64,000 bases of DNA from Salvelinus alpinus (taxonomy: Eukaryota > Chordata > Actinopteri > Salmoniformes > Salmonidae). Shown in pieces: positions 1 through 12,326 of this stretch; positions within the stretch are counted from its first letter, which is position 1, and the number at the start of each line of letters is the position of its first letter. The stretch covers positions 33,534,093 to 33,598,092 of the forward strand of contig NC_092090.1 of assembly GCF_045679555.1 (NCBI RefSeq). Reading direction: 5' to 3'. The translations under genes were made by a program, and so were the position numbers. The notes under the pieces are model-generated. The model searched no databases. It saw only the letters and a program-made list of their open reading frames with translations, and was not told the origin of the DNA.

Positions 1-195
1 TTCTGTAACGCTCGTCGGAAGAAGTGGACCAAGGTGCAGCGTGGTACGTGTTCATGATTCTTTATTGACTCAGAACACCAAACAAAATAACAAAAGAATA
101 ATGAACGTCACGTTCCGTAGACTTCACAGAGCTAACAAAAAACAACATCCCACAACCTAAGGTTTACAGTACAACGGTTTGATTTGTTTGATCTT

Positions 196-1010
196 AGCTA
201 GCTACATAGCCGTCTTTGTATCAAAGATAATTGTGTAGTTATTGTGTAGTTATTGAGGTTCGCTAGCCAGCTATTTTCGTCCGAACGTAACGTAACGTAG
301 TCAACACTGCTAGCTAGCCAGCTAGCCACCGAATAGCAGCATAGCAGCATAGCAGCACTGGAGAAACGATTACATTACAACGGAACGACTTGATTAGTGT
401 AGTGTTAGCTGGCTACATAGTTGTCTTTGCTATCTTTGTATCTAAGATAATTGTGTAGCTTAGAGTTGGTTAGAGTAATTATTCGGTTAACTAGCCAGCT
501 ATTTTCGTAACGTAACGTAGTCAACACTGCTAGCTAGCCAGCTAGCCACCGAATAGCAGCATAGCAGCACTGGAGAAACGATTACATTACAACGGAACGA
601 CTTGATTAGTGTAGTGTTAGCTGGCTACATAGTTGTCTTTGCTATCTTTGTATCTAAGATAATTGTGTAGCTTAGAGTTGGTTAGAGTAATTATTCGGTT
701 AACTAGCCAGCTATTTTCGTCCGCCGCGCTGCGCTGCCGTCTCCTACCTAGTCAACACTGCTAGCTAACACTGCTAGCTAGCCAACTTCTACCGAATAGC
801 AGCACTGTAGAAACTCACATTACACATTGTAGCTAGCTACATAGTTGTCTTTGCTGTCCTTGTATCCAAGATAATTGTTTAGTTTTGAGAAATTGTCGAG
901 GTTACCTAGCCAGTTAGAGGTTACCTAGCCAGCTACACGTTCAAACAAAGTCAACAACGCAGCCACTGCTAGCCAGCCTACTTCACCGCCAGCAGTACTA
1001 TATCATTTTA
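196..1010 (+). repeat. ~212-bp tandem monomers at the LINE 5' end
   Basis: The word gctacatag recurs at 201, 412 and 624, and its shortened form at 836, giving spacings of 211, 212 and 212. Units two and three are nearly identical over more than 150 bp; the first and last are more diverged. Each unit holds agctagcc-rich blocks, an 'atagcagcactg' segment and 'ataattgtgtag'. The position just before the coding region resembles the promoter monomers of mouse L1. Promoter function here is an inference. Confidence 0.85.
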
Positions 1011-1134
1011 GTCAATAAGATTTTATTTTATTTTTGCAACGTAAGCTTAACTTCCTGAACATTCGAGACGTGTAGTCCACTTGTCATTCTAATCTCCTTT
1101 GCATTAGCGTAGCCTCTTCTGTAGCCTGTCAACT

Positions 1135-4064
1135 ATGTGTCTGTCTATCCCTCTTCTCTCCTCTCTGCACAGACCATACAAACGCTTCACACCGCGTGGC
1201 CGCTGCCATTCTAACCTGGTGGTTCCAGCGCGCACGACCCACGTGGAGTTCCAGGTCTCCGGCAGCCTCTGGAACTGCCGATCTGCGGCCAACAAGGCAG
1301 AGTTCATCTCAGCCTATGCGTCCCTCCAGTCCCTCGACTTCTTGGCACTGACGGAAACATGGATTACCACTGACAACACTGCTACTCCTACTGCTCTCGC
1401 CTCGTCTGCCCACGTGTTCTCGCACACCCCGAGAGCTTCTGGTCAGCGGGGCGGTGGCACTGGGATCCTCATCTCTCCCAAGTGGACATTCTCTCTTTCT
1501 CCCCTGACCCATCTGTCTATCGCCTCCTTTGAATTCCATGCTGTCACAGTTACCAGCCCTTTCAAGCTTAACATCCTTATCATTTATCGCCCTCCAGGTT
1601 CCCTTGGAGAGTTCATCAATGAGCTTGACGCCCTGATAAGTTCCTTTCCTGAGGATGGCTCACCTCTCACAGTTCTGGGTGACTTTAACCTCCCCACGTC
1701 TACCTTTGACTCATTCCTCTCTGCCTCCTTCTTTCCACTCCTCTCCTCTTTTGACCTCACCCTCTCACCTTCCCCCCCTACTCACAAGGCAGGCAATACG
1801 CTTGACCTCATCTTTACTAGATGCTGTTCTTCCACTAATCTCACTGCAACTCCCCTCCAAGTCTCCGACCACTACCTTGTATCCTTTTCCCTCTCGCTCT
1901 CATCTAACACTTCCCACACTGCCCCTACTCGGATGGTATCGCGCCGTCCCAACCTTCGCTCTCTCTCCCCCGCTACTCTCTCCTCTTCCATCCTATCATC
2001 TCTTCCCTCTGCTCAAACCTTCTCCAACCTATCTCCTGATTCTGCCTCCTCAACCCTCCTCTCCTCCCTTTCTGCATCCTTTGACTCTCTATGTCCCCTA
2101 TCCTCCAGGCCGGCTCGGTCCTCCCCTCCTGCTCCGTGGCTCGACGACTCACTGCGAGCTCACAGAACAGGGCTCCGGGCAGCCGAGCGGAAATGGAGGA
2201 AAACTCGCCTCCCTGCGGACCTGGCATCCTTTCACTCCCTCCTCTCTACATTCTCCTCTTCTGTCTCTGCTGCTAAAGCCACTTTCTACCACTCTAAATT
2301 CCAAGCATCTGCCTCTAACCCTAGGAAGCTCTTTGCCACCTTCTCCTCCCTCCTGAATCCTCCTCCCCCTCCTCCCTCTCTGCGGATGACTTCGTCAACC
2401 ATTTTGAAAAGAAGGTCGACGACATCCGATCCTCGTTTGCTAAGTCAAACGACACCGCTGGTTCTGCTCACACTGCCCTACCCTGTGCTTTGACCTCTTT
2501 CTCCCCTCTCTCTCCAGATGAAATCTCGCGTCTTGTGACGGCCGGCCGCCCAACAACCTGCCCGCTTGACCCTATCCCCTCCTCTCTTCTCCAGACCATT
2601 TCCGGAGACCTTCTCCCTTACCTCACCTCGCTCATCAACTCATCCTTGACCGCTGGCTACGTCCCTTCCGTCTTCAAGAGAGCGAGAGTTGCACCCCTTC
2701 TGAAAAAACCTACACTCGATCCCTCCGATGTCAACAACTACAGACCAGTATCCCTTCTTTCTTTTCTCTCCAAAACTCTTGAACGTGCCGTCCTTGGCCA
2801 GCTCTCCTGCTATCTCTCTCAGAATGACCTTCTTGATCCAAATCAGTCAGGTTTCAAGACTAGTCATTCAACTGAGACTGCTCTTCTCTGTGTCACGGAG
2901 GCGCTCCGCACTGCTAAAGCTAACTCTCTCTCCTCTGCTCTCATCCTTCTAGACCTATCGGCTGCCTTTGATACTGTGAACCATCAGATCCTCCTCTCCA
3001 CCCTCTCCGAGCTGGGCATCTCCGGCGCGGCCCACGCTTGGATTGCGTCCTACCTGACAGGTCGCTCCTACCAGGTGGCGTGGCGAGAATCTGTCTCCGC
3101 ACCACGTGCTCTCACCACTGGTGTCCCCCAGGGCTCTGTTCTAGGCCCTCTCCTATTCTCGCTATACACCAAGTCACTTGGCTCTGTCATATCCTCACAT
3201 GGCCTCTCCTATCATTGCTATGCAGACGACACACAATTAATCTTCTCCTTTCCCCCCTCTGATAACCAGGTGGCGAATCGCATCTCTGCATGTCTGGCAG
3301 ACATATCAGTGTGGATGACGGATCACCACCTCAAGCTGAACCTCGGCAAGACGGAGCTGCTCTTCCTCCCAGGGAAGGACTGCCCGTTCCATGATCTCGC
3401 CATCACGGTTGACAACTCCATTGTGTCCTCCTCCCAGAGCGCTAAGAACCTTGGCGTGATCCTGGACAACACCCTGTCGTTCTCAACTCACATCAAGGCG
3501 GTGACCCGTTCCTGTAGGTTCATGCTCTACAACATTCGCAGAGTACGACCCTGCCTCACACAGGAAGCGGCGCAGGTCCTAATCCAGGCACTTGTCATCT
3601 CCCGTCTGGATTACTGCAACTCGCTGCTGGCTGGGCTCCCTGCCTGTGCCATTAAACCCCTACAACTCATCCAGAACGCCGCAGCCCGTCTGGTGTTCAA
3701 CCTTCCCAAGTTCTCTCACGTCACCCCGCTCCTCCGCTCTCTCCACTGGCTTCCAGTTGAAGCTCGCATCCGCTACAAGACCATGGTGCTTGCCTACGGA
3801 GCTGTGAGGGGAACGGCACCTCCGTACCTTCAGGCTCTGATCAGGCCCTACACCCAAACAAGGGCACTGCGTTCATCCACCTCTGGCCTGCTCGCCTCCC
3901 TACCTCTGAGGAAGTACAGTTCCCGCTCAGCCCAGTCAAAACTGTTCGCTGCTCTGGCACCCCAATGGTGGAACAAACTCCCTCACGACGCCAGGTCAGC
4001 GGAGTCAATCACCACCTTCCGGAGACACCTGAAACCCCACCTCTTTAAGGAATACCTAGGATAG
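1135..4064 (+). pseudogene. LINE endonuclease/reverse transcriptase, one frameshift
   Basis: The product would nick target DNA and reverse-transcribe the LINE RNA. In the first frame (1135 to about 2380) the endonuclease signatures are visible: LTETWI, VLGDFN and SDHYLVSF. In the second frame (about 2380-4064) the reverse transcriptase shows NNYRPVSLLSFLSK, LLDLSAAFDTVNH, GVPQGSVLGPLLF and the catalytic YADDTQL. The C-terminal part has the usual LINE connection region and no internal stop. The frames change inside a C-rich stretch at about 2350-2390: upstream reads LLNPPPPPP, while SADDFVNHFEKKVDDI is read in the other frame. A single small indel therefore seems to be the only break in roughly 975 codons. 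The first ATG at 1135 may not be the native start. Confidence 0.85.
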
Positions 4065-4224
4065 GATAAAGTAATCCTCCTAACCCCCCCCTCCCCCTTA
4101 AAAGAGTTAGATGCACTATTGTAAAGTGGTTGTTCCACTGGATATCATAAGGTGAATGCACCAATTTGTAAGTCGCTCTGGATAAGAGCGTCTGCTAAAT
4201 GACTTAAATGTAAATGTAAATGTA

Positions 4225-4515
4225 ACAAAACAGGCTGCCTAAGTATGATTCCACAATCAGAGATAACAATAGACAGCTGTCCCTGATTGAGAACCATACC
4301 CGGCCAAAACATAGAAGAAAAAAAACATAGAAGGCCCACCCCACATCACACCCTGACCTAACCAAATAGAGAAATTAAACGGCTCTCTAAGGTCAGGGCG
4401 TGACAATCAGAATCCAGGATCCCCAGCCAAGCCCATCCAGACTGTCTCCTGTTTCCCTGGCTTCTGTTCCTTATGGACGCCCATGGTTGAGGGGGAGAGA
4501 CAGCTCCAACACCCT

Positions 4516-4516
<1 letters not shown>
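4225..4516. other. LTR-like right flank, then non-repetitive DNA
   Basis: The LTR-like flank runs to 4405. About 110 bp of ordinary sequence follows before the CT microsatellite. I see no coding signal. Confidence 0.4.

Positions 4517-4595
<79 letters not shown>
4517..4595. repeat. (CT)n microsatellite
   Basis: An uninterrupted CT run of about 39 units. The open frames across it on both strands are Ser-Leu or Arg-Glu repeats produced by the microsatellite and are not genes. Confidence 0.97.
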
Positions 4596-4598
<3 letters not shown>

Positions 4599-5278
4599 CC
4601 ACACACACCTCCAGCAGACAGGCAGTGCAGCGAGGGGAGAGGTGCTCTCTTCCGTTGCGGTGCTGGTTCAGGTTTCCTCTGCCTCTGGCTGGGAGCACTG
4701 GGTTTGACCTTGACTCTGGCCCTGCAGAACAGATCTGCCCAGTGCAGCAGAACCACACCCCCTGCCTCCCTACTCCCAGCCCTCTGTCTCTGACAGGTCC
4801 TGCCTGGCCTGGCACACGTTCAGCCCACAGCATGGAGAGGAGAGGTAAACACAGGGAAAAAGCAAAGGGATATCAAGGATATTCCGTCTTTCCCTCTTAC
4901 TCAGCATGAGCATGTGGGTGTGAATATATCTGCATAAATGTGTTTATTTAGAGAGTGAGACCTGGTTGGTCCCCAGAGACCTAAAAACCAATGTCAATTT
5001 GAGAAAATGTATTGTGACTTCTCTCTCTTTAGCTGTGCTCATATCAAATCTGTCAATGTTTGTGTGCTTAGTAGTTATTGCATGCATGGGCCCACCTCTC
5101 ATAAGCCTATGGCTAGAGGTGAGCACGGCGACGCCTTAGTGCTCAGCAGGGGGTGAAGGCAGCTGTGTGCGTGTGGGAGGGAGCGGAGCCAGGTTTAAAT
5201 GCACTCGTTGAACTATTTGTGCAGTCATGTAAGAATTACAGCCATTACATGAAGTCTAGGCGATGGACTGTCTCTGTG

Positions 5279-5282
<4 letters not shown>

Positions 5283-5316
<34 letters not shown>

Positions 5317-5573
5317 TTTTTCAGTCCTCGTGGGGACATAACATTTATTTTCCTAACGCTGAACCTAACCCCTAACCCTAATTCTAACCTAATTCTCACG
5401 CTTAACCTAACCATGAGGATAGAAGAACAAGACTACACACACACACACACACACTTGTTTTTCAGTCCTCGTGGGGACATAACATTTATTTTCCTAACCC
5501 TGAACCTAACCCCTAACCCTAATTCTAACCTAATTCTCACGCTTAACCTAACCCTGAGGATAGAAGAACAAGA

Positions 5574-5627
<54 letters not shown>

Positions 5628-5636
5628 ACACACCCT
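5283..5636. repeat. Duplicated 141-bp unit with (AC)n and CCTAACCC-rich blocks
   Basis: The segment beginning cttgtttttcagtcctcg occurs at 5313 and 5454, a spacing of 141 bp. Each copy contains a block of variant ccctaaccctaa repeats and ends near gaagaacaagac, next to an AC run. AC runs lie at 5283-5313, 5435-5454 and 5576-5636. The CCCTAA-like motifs are interrupted and mixed with other words. Confidence 0.9.
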
Positions 5637-5639
5637 TCA

Positions 5640-7423
5640 GCCTTCCAGAGGGAAGCCGTCTGATCATTTAACCTGAAGGCTTCAGACTTATTGGAGCATT
5701 GTGCTATAAACAGCACATGACTGACTGTGAGTGCTAGACCTAGCTAATGGATGTGTAGCGTATTTGCGTGACTGACTGGTGTTGCATCAGAAACGGTGGT
5801 CAATAACAGACCCAGCTAGCTATCCAGTTGCCTGGCGTCAGGGTGAGTGACAGTAGCGGTGATTGTAGCTGGGCCAGCCTCTGTTCTGCAGTGATTACTA
5901 CTCTCTCTCCCCCTCTTTCACATGGACAGTTGAGAGCTCCCGCTGAGACATTTATCCCCCAGCTCTACTGGGCCTACTCAGGGATGCCACTCACTTGCTC
6001 TCAGGAAGAAGACTCAATGTGCCTCCCTCCACTGTAACCCTCGTCCTCCACTCTGTCTGCAGAGAACCACTTTCACATTCTTGTTATCTGTCCTCACCCT
6101 TCACTGACTGACAGGGGCTGACTGATACGGAGTGATGGGTCACATGGGCACGACACACTGTAAACATCACAGTTGTGGGAGTTTTTTTAAACATATATTA
6201 GGCCTATATGAATATTGTTTCTGTATTTGCTTTAATGATTGCTTTTAGCAAATTTCCCCCTGGCGATTTGGTGTCATTTTCATAATTCAATGTGAATGTT
6301 CACATTTCACATTCATTTTAAACCTTTTTTATGTGTGAAGCATTGAGCCAGCATCCTCACAGCTTCCTGTTGGATCTCCATTGAAAAACAGTCAGATCAA
6401 CAGCTCCCTCTCATTGGTTGAGAATGTGATCTGACATAAGTCACTCATGCCATACTGATTATTTTTGAACTACAGTATTTCAGAGAGTGTTTTCTCCTAA
6501 GCTCAGAGACCTTTTCCCATAACCTGTTTTAGCAATTACTTTCGCTGCAGTGTGTTTCTACCTGATCTGCTGAGGCCTTTCATGGGGCTCTTAGGAGCTA
6601 CACAGACTTCTAATGAGAAGCTAGCAGTCTTAGCTTTTATGGGATTTTTACAGTCTTACCCAGTGGGTTATGGATAGATTTTTCTGCCCTTTGTGATTTT
6701 GCTTCAAGTTTCCTGACCTATTGGTCTTTGACAAGGGATACGGTTCCTTCTTAGGCAGTAGGTAACAGCTTGCCTTTGGCACATTGGTTCTAAAATAGGG
6801 GTTTTACTTGCTATATGATAGCAGTGATTGACCTCTGGCTGGCAATATCTTTATGTTGTATTGCTGCGCTATAGATAAACTACTGGTATGGACGTGTAGT
6901 TACCTGTTAAGTGTCTCTTTCTGACAGGAGAGTGGATGCTCCAGTGTGTGTGCAGGCTCCCCTGTTCATCATTGACTCAGCATATTTGTGCTGTGATGCA
7001 CTTAGGGGGAAAAGTCTGAACCAGACAGCTTCTTAAAAAAGAGATGACAGAGGAGGAGAGGGCTGATGTCGAGTCCTGCTTCACTGCCCTGCTGACTGGA
7101 TCCACGCTGTGAGCTCCGAGCATCCTGCTGTCTCCTGCCTGCTGCCTGCAGTCTACACCCGGAGCACTGCGACACAGCCTCCTGCCTGCCTGCCTGGCTG
7201 CCCACTCCACCTGGCATCCCTCCTCACACGGAGAGGCCTTTTTCCTCTCAACTTCCTGTTTCTCCCCTGAAGCTGGAGCCATAAATCACAGCCAGGCCAG
7301 TGCCTCATCCTCAGCTAAGCCGTAGTCCCTCCTCCTAGCTATGCCTGCCTGCCTCACCGTCCTTCTGGCCCCTCTCTCCACCAGGCCTCCTCCGGGACCA
7401 GCCGCACGCACGCGCACACATCA
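5640..7423. other. Non-repetitive interval, no gene recognised
   Basis: Mixed-composition sequence without a convincing long frame. Pyrimidine-rich stretches near 7080-7380 give short open frames on both strands, but none has splice sites or a protein pattern I recognise. Confidence 0.4.
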
Positions 7424-7580
7424 ATGGAGGCTGGTGGGAGGAGCTATAGGAGGACGGGTTCATGGTAATGGCTGGAATGGAATAATTGGAATGGAGTCAA
7501 ACGTGTGGTTTCCATATGTTTGATACCGTTCCGATCATTGCATTCCAGCCTTTACAATGAGCTTCCCACCAGCCTCCTCT
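7424..7580. mobile_element. Hairpin MITE
   Basis: The left edge GGAGGCTGGTGGGAG is nearly the reverse complement of the right edge CTTCCCACCAGCCTCC. The interior is also imperfectly palindromic: 'ggctggaatggaat' on the left faces 'gcattccagcc' on the right. This matches a common salmonid palindromic repeat. No coding capacity. Confidence 0.75.
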
Positions 7581-7949
7581 GCCACACACACATATACACA
7601 CATACACACACAGTCCTCTCACTGCCTTTCCGCCTACAAAAAACCAAGACACAGTCATACCACAAACACAGCAAAACAGCAGCGAGCAGAGGAGGGAAGA
7701 GGCTGAGGAGGACAGGCGGAAGTAGTGGGCACTTCCAAACACTGTTCTGTTCCATTTGCATACATATTACATTACCCGACAGCCCCATGTAATGTTAAAA
7801 TGAATATGCTCCACACGTCCTCTGTATGCAACTTCCATGCTACCAGTGCCTCATGTTCACTTCATTACACTCTGGCATGTGAGACAAATTACATGTACGG
7901 TATGCAAATGGTAAAGTGTGTGTCAGCAGCCCCATCTCTGGATGGAGAG

Positions 7950-8030
7950 GAGATGGAGGGCCGTGCAGGCTGCCGATGCGAGGCGTTGCAGATGGAGGGC
8001 CGTGCAGGCTGCCGATGCGAGGCGTTGCAG
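7950..8030. repeat. 40-bp direct tandem duplication
   Basis: The block starting gatggagggccgtgcaggct and ending gaggcgttgca occurs twice, head to tail with no visible mismatch, directly before the long GT tract. The lack of divergence suggests a recent duplication. Confidence 0.9.
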
Positions 8031-8033
8031 AGG

Positions 8034-8150
<117 letters not shown>

Positions 8151-8379
8151 AATGAAAGCAGCACTGCAGTGGAGTGTTGAGTTACAGCAATCCTCCATGA
8201 CTGCAGTGACATCAAGCAGCTGGAGGCTTACACTGTCTGTCTGCCCTGCACTGCCTGACTGCATAACGTGCCACACACAGTTATTGTGATAACGGCTACT
8301 CTGCTTGTGTGGCTGTTTATGTCCGTGTCTCCCTTTGTGTGAGTGTGAGTTATTGTGTGTGTGTGTGTGTGTGTGTTAT

Positions 8380-9865
8380 GTTTGCAGTCTAAGTGTTTAT
8401 CTATTATGTGTTTGAGCGAGAGAGAGAGACTGGTAGAGTGTGAGGGACTGTAGTTCAAGGCTACAGATGTAATCTTGCTGCAGTGGGTCATGTGATTAAT
8501 CGTGGTCTGGGGCCAGTGGATAGTGTCATTTATGGCGAGGGATGATCAACACATTAGATGGGTGCTGCTCCTAGTGGAAATCTCTATCTTAAACCAATCC
8601 AATATTCTACAATTCCACTCCACAACTGCAATTATGTGGAAGTGTGACCACTGTAAAGCTACAGTAACATAAATGGATGTGATTGTGTGCCCTCTCTCTG
8701 CCTGATCCTGGTGTCATGTGGTCAGTGGGCAGGCAGACTGCTGGTGTTTATCTGAGTTAGTGGAGGCTGTGCTCTGTCACCTGTGACTGGGAGGTGTAGG
8801 TGTGCTGGGTAGGGTGGGGAGCAGCGGAGAAAGAATCTGCTGTGGGTCGACTTGTGCATCACCTTGCACTTCCCTTGACCTTGTCCTCTCTGTCTTCCAC
8901 ATGGTTGCAACCCAGGTCATTCTCCTGTTATGGTGCTGCACTCGACAACCTCATACCTTCCACAATGTGTGTGTGTGTTGTTTGTGTGCATTTTTCTGTT
9001 TGTGTGTTTGTGTGTGTACAGATCTGCTATTTTAATTTGATCAATCTGTTGTCGCAGAGAATTTTCCTGCACACATCAAACATTAGGCTATAACAAAATC
9101 AATGCCACAACATTTTTTTCCCGATTCTCCCTGACTGTCTAGTTTTTATTTTGGTGATTGTTAGTTTTTAAAGATTATATTATTAAAAAATATATTGCTC
9201 CATTATATTTCTACATACTTTATATTTGGTTTTAGTCGTTTAAGTATACACTGAAAATGTTTTACCATTCCGAAGTAAAAAAATATGATAATTCAAAAGA
9301 AAAATTCCAAATTTTTGGCAGCCAAGATTTAGCAATACATAAATGCATGTAGGGGAAACATTGAACTTGATTTCCTTCTGAAAAATGTATCTACATAATA
9401 ATTCACATTTATATTTCTGCAGGATTATTTTCCTGCTTTGAGAAGCATGGTCAAATTAAGATAGCACACCTGTATTTATGTTGGTCATGTATTAACAGTT
9501 CCATTCCCTGAAGTTCCATTCTGTCTGAAATAAGCCTAAGGAGACAGGAAGTCAGAAAGTAAGATTTTGGCTGTGGACAGTTATTTCAGTAGGACACCCC
9601 TCTGTTCTTCCCAAACAAAAAGTGGTGCTGACAATAGCAGTTTCATTTTGACCTTCCTCACCAGCTGCTCACCAGCTTGTACATCCTGGCATGAACTTAG
9701 ATACGTGTCTGTTGTTCTGGTGCTGTTCATTTATTTATTACATTTAAGGATGTTGTGGTTTCCTGGCTAGTTAAATCCATACAGTAGGGATCTCTGAGGT
9801 CTCAGATTTTTTTCTTGCAATCATATAGCCTATAGCTTGAGTGGGTTAGGCTATTGATGTAATAA
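8380..9865. other. Non-repetitive interval
   Basis: AT-rich from about 9040 to 9500. I see no gene, splice-flanked frame or recognisable element. Confidence 0.4.
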
Positions 9866-9879
9866 CTGTAATATCTTAT

Positions 9880-11920
9880 GTTTCACCGAGTCGTGGCTGA
9901 ACGACGACATGGATAACATACAGCTGGCTGGGTTTTCCATGCATCGGCAAGATAGAACAGCTGCCTCCGGTAAGACAAGGGGTGGCGGTCTGTGTCTATT
10001 TGTCAATAACAGCTGGTGCACAAAATCTAATATTAATGAAGTCTCAAGGTTTTGCTCGCCTGAGGTAAAGTATCTCATTATAAGCTGTAGCCCACACTAT
10101 TTACCAAGAGAGTTTTTATCTATATTTTTCGTGGCTGTCTATTTACCACCACAAACCGATGCTGGCACTAAGACCGCACTCAACAAGCTGTATAAGGCCA
10201 TAAGCAAACAAGAACATGCTCATCCAGAGGTGGCACTCCTAGTGGCCGGAGACTTTAATGCAGGGAAACTTGAATCCGTTTTACCTAATTTCTACCAGCA
10301 TGTTACATGTGCAACCAGAGGATAAAAACTCTAGACCACCTTTATTCCACACAGAGAGACGCGTACAAAGCTCTCCCTCACCATCCATTTGGCCAATCTG
10401 ACCATAACTCTATCCTCCTGATTCCTGCTTACAAGCAAAAACTAAAGGAGGAAGTACCAGTGACTTGCTCAATATGGAAGTGGTCAGATGACACAGATGC
10501 TAAGCTACAGGATTGTTTTGCTAGCACAGACTGGAATATGTTCCGTGATTCTTCCGATGGCAATGAGTACACCACATCAGTCACTGGCTTCATCGATGAC
10601 GTCGTCCCCATAGTTACCGTACGTACATACCCCAACCAGAAGCCATGGATTACAGGCAACATTCGCACTGAGCTAAAGGGTAGAGCTGCTGCTTTCAAGG
10701 TGCGGGACTCTAACCCGGAAGCTTATAAGAAATTCTGCTATGCCCATCAAACAGGCAAAGCGTCAATACAGTGCTAAGATTGAATCATACTACACCGGCT
10801 CCAACGCTCATCTTATGTGGCAGGGCTTGCAAACTATTACAGACTACAAAGGGAAGTACAGCCGCGAGCTGCCCAGTGACACGAGCCTAGCAGACGAGCT
10901 AAATCACTTCTATGCTCGCTTCGAGGCAAGCAACACTGAGGCATGCATGAGAGCATCAGCTGTTCCGGATGACTGTGTGATCACGCTCTCCGTAGCCAAC
11001 GTGAGTAAGACCTTTAAACAGGTCAACCTTCACAAGGCTGCGGGGCCAGACGGATTACCAGGACGTGTGCTCCGAGCATGTGCTGACCAACTGGCAGGTG
11101 TCTTCACTGACATTTTCAACATGTCCCTGATTTGAGTCTGTAATACCAACATGTTTCAAGCAGACCACCATAGTACATGTGCCCAAGAACACGAAGGCAA
11201 CCTGCCTAAATGACTACAGACCCGTAGCACTCACGTCCGTAGCCATGAAGTGCTTTGAAAGGCTGGTAATGGCTCACATCAACACCATTATCCCATAAAC
11301 CCTAGACCCACTTCACAGATCCACAGATGATGCAATCTTTATTGCACTCCACACTGCCCTTTCCCACCTGTACAAAAGGAACACCTATGTGAGAATGCTA
11401 TTAACTGACTACAGCGCAGCGTTCAACACCATAGTACCCTCAAAGCTCATCACTAAGCTAAGGATCCTGGGACTAAACACCTCCCACTGCAACTGGATCC
11501 TGGACTTCCTGACGGACTGCCCCCAGGTGGTGAAGGTAGGTAGCAATACATCTGCCACGCTGATCCTCAATACTGGAGCCCCCCAGGGGTGCGTGCTCAG
11601 TCCCCTCCTGTACTCCCTGTTTACCCACGACTGCATGGCCAGGAACAACTCCAAACCATCATTAAGTTTGCCGAAGACACGACAGTGGTAGGCCTGATCA
11701 CCGACAACGATGAGACAGCCTATAGGGAGGAGGTCAGGGACCTGGCAGTGTGGTGCCCGGAAAACAACCTCTCCCTCAACGTGATCAAGACAAAGGAGAT
11801 GGTTGTTGACTACAGGAAAAGGAGAGCCAAGCACGCACCCATTCTCATCGAAGGGGCTGTAGAGGAGCAGGTTGAGAGCTTCAAGTTGCTTGTTGTCCAC
11901 ATCACCAACGAACTATCATG
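9880..11920 (+). pseudogene. Decayed LINE endonuclease/reverse transcriptase
   Basis: Broken coding region of the second LINE. The endonuclease piece (9909-10325) has LLVAGDFNAGKLE. The following frame (10307-10777) includes FGQSDHNSILL. Reverse transcriptase pieces are KAAGPDGLPGRVLRACADQL (before 11135), [16 protein letters not shown] and [20 protein letters not shown] (11389-11691), and WCPENNLSLNVIKTKEMVVD (11589-11963). The pieces lie in at least three frames with a stop after FNMSLI. The catalytic motif reads FAED instead of FADD near 11668. The gene is therefore dead in several independent ways. Confidence 0.85.
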
Positions 11921-11928
11921 GTCCAAAC

Positions 11929-12270
11929 TAGAGGTCGACCGATTAATCGGAGTGGCCGATTAATTAGGGCCGATTTCAAGTTTTCATAACAATCGGTAAT
12001 CGTAATTTTTGGACACCGATCATGGCCGATTACATTGCACTCCACGAGGAGACTGCGTGGCAGGCTGACTACCTGTTATGCGAGTGCAGCAAGGAGCCAA
12101 GGTAAGGTGCTAGCTAGCATTTAACGTATCTTATAAAAAAAAATCAATCTTAACATAATCACTAGTTAACTACACATGGTTGATGATATTACTAGTTTAT
12201 CTAGCTTGTCCTGCGTTGCATGTAATCGGTGCGGTGCCTGTTCATTTATCATTGAATCATAGCCTACTTC
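11929..12270 (+). mobile_element. hAT-like element, 5' fragment
   Basis: Begins with TAGAGGTCGACCGATTAATC and follows the 59722-61642 element closely up to 'cctacttcgccaa'. It then jumps directly to the LINE tail (ggcttgtaagtaagc). The remaining ~1.6 kb of the element and part of the LINE 3' region are missing, so a deletion spanning both is inferred. Confidence 0.8.
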
Positions 12271-12326
12271 GCCAAGGGCTTGTAAGTAAGCATTTCACTG
12301 TTAGGTCTACACCTGTTGTATTCGGC

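Larger units (their letters stand above)
165..4224 (+). mobile_element. L2-clade LINE, nearly full length
   Basis: Non-LTR retrotransposon with tandem 5' monomers (about 196-1010), one long coding region with an apurinic endonuclease domain then a reverse transcriptase domain (1135-4064), and a short 3' UTR. The 3' end carries the fish L2 tail (ctctggataagagcgtctgc) followed by repeats of aaatgta. The same tail ends the SINE at 20898-21055, as expected when a SINE borrows the LINE machinery. The exact 5' boundary is uncertain by a few tens of bases. Confidence 0.88.
4..4405 (-). mobile_element. LTR-like repeat interrupted by a LINE
   Basis: The outer pieces (about 4-165 and 4225-4405) look like the two halves of one repeat split by the LINE between them. 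The left edge reads TGTAACGC and the right edge GGGCGTGACA, which gives TG...CA ends typical of LTRs. A reversed polyadenylation signal (tttatt) lies near 59-64, which suggests minus orientation. I recognise both flanks as a common salmonid interspersed repeat. The left end lies on the window edge, so a target duplication cannot be tested, and the LTR assignment is an inference. Confidence 0.5.

Noticed and set aside
196..1010. CRISPR-like or satellite array
   Set aside because: Units are ~212 bp, contiguous without spacers and attached to a LINE coding region.
1655..2356. 233-codon frame within the LINE
   Set aside because: Shadow of the endonuclease frame in pyrimidine-rich sequence (Leu/Pro/Ser-rich), with no LINE motifs.
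5341..5560. CCCTAA-like blocks as a telomere or telomere fusion
   Set aside because: The motifs are interrupted and belong to a duplicated 141-bp unit between AC runs, so a true telomeric array is not supported.
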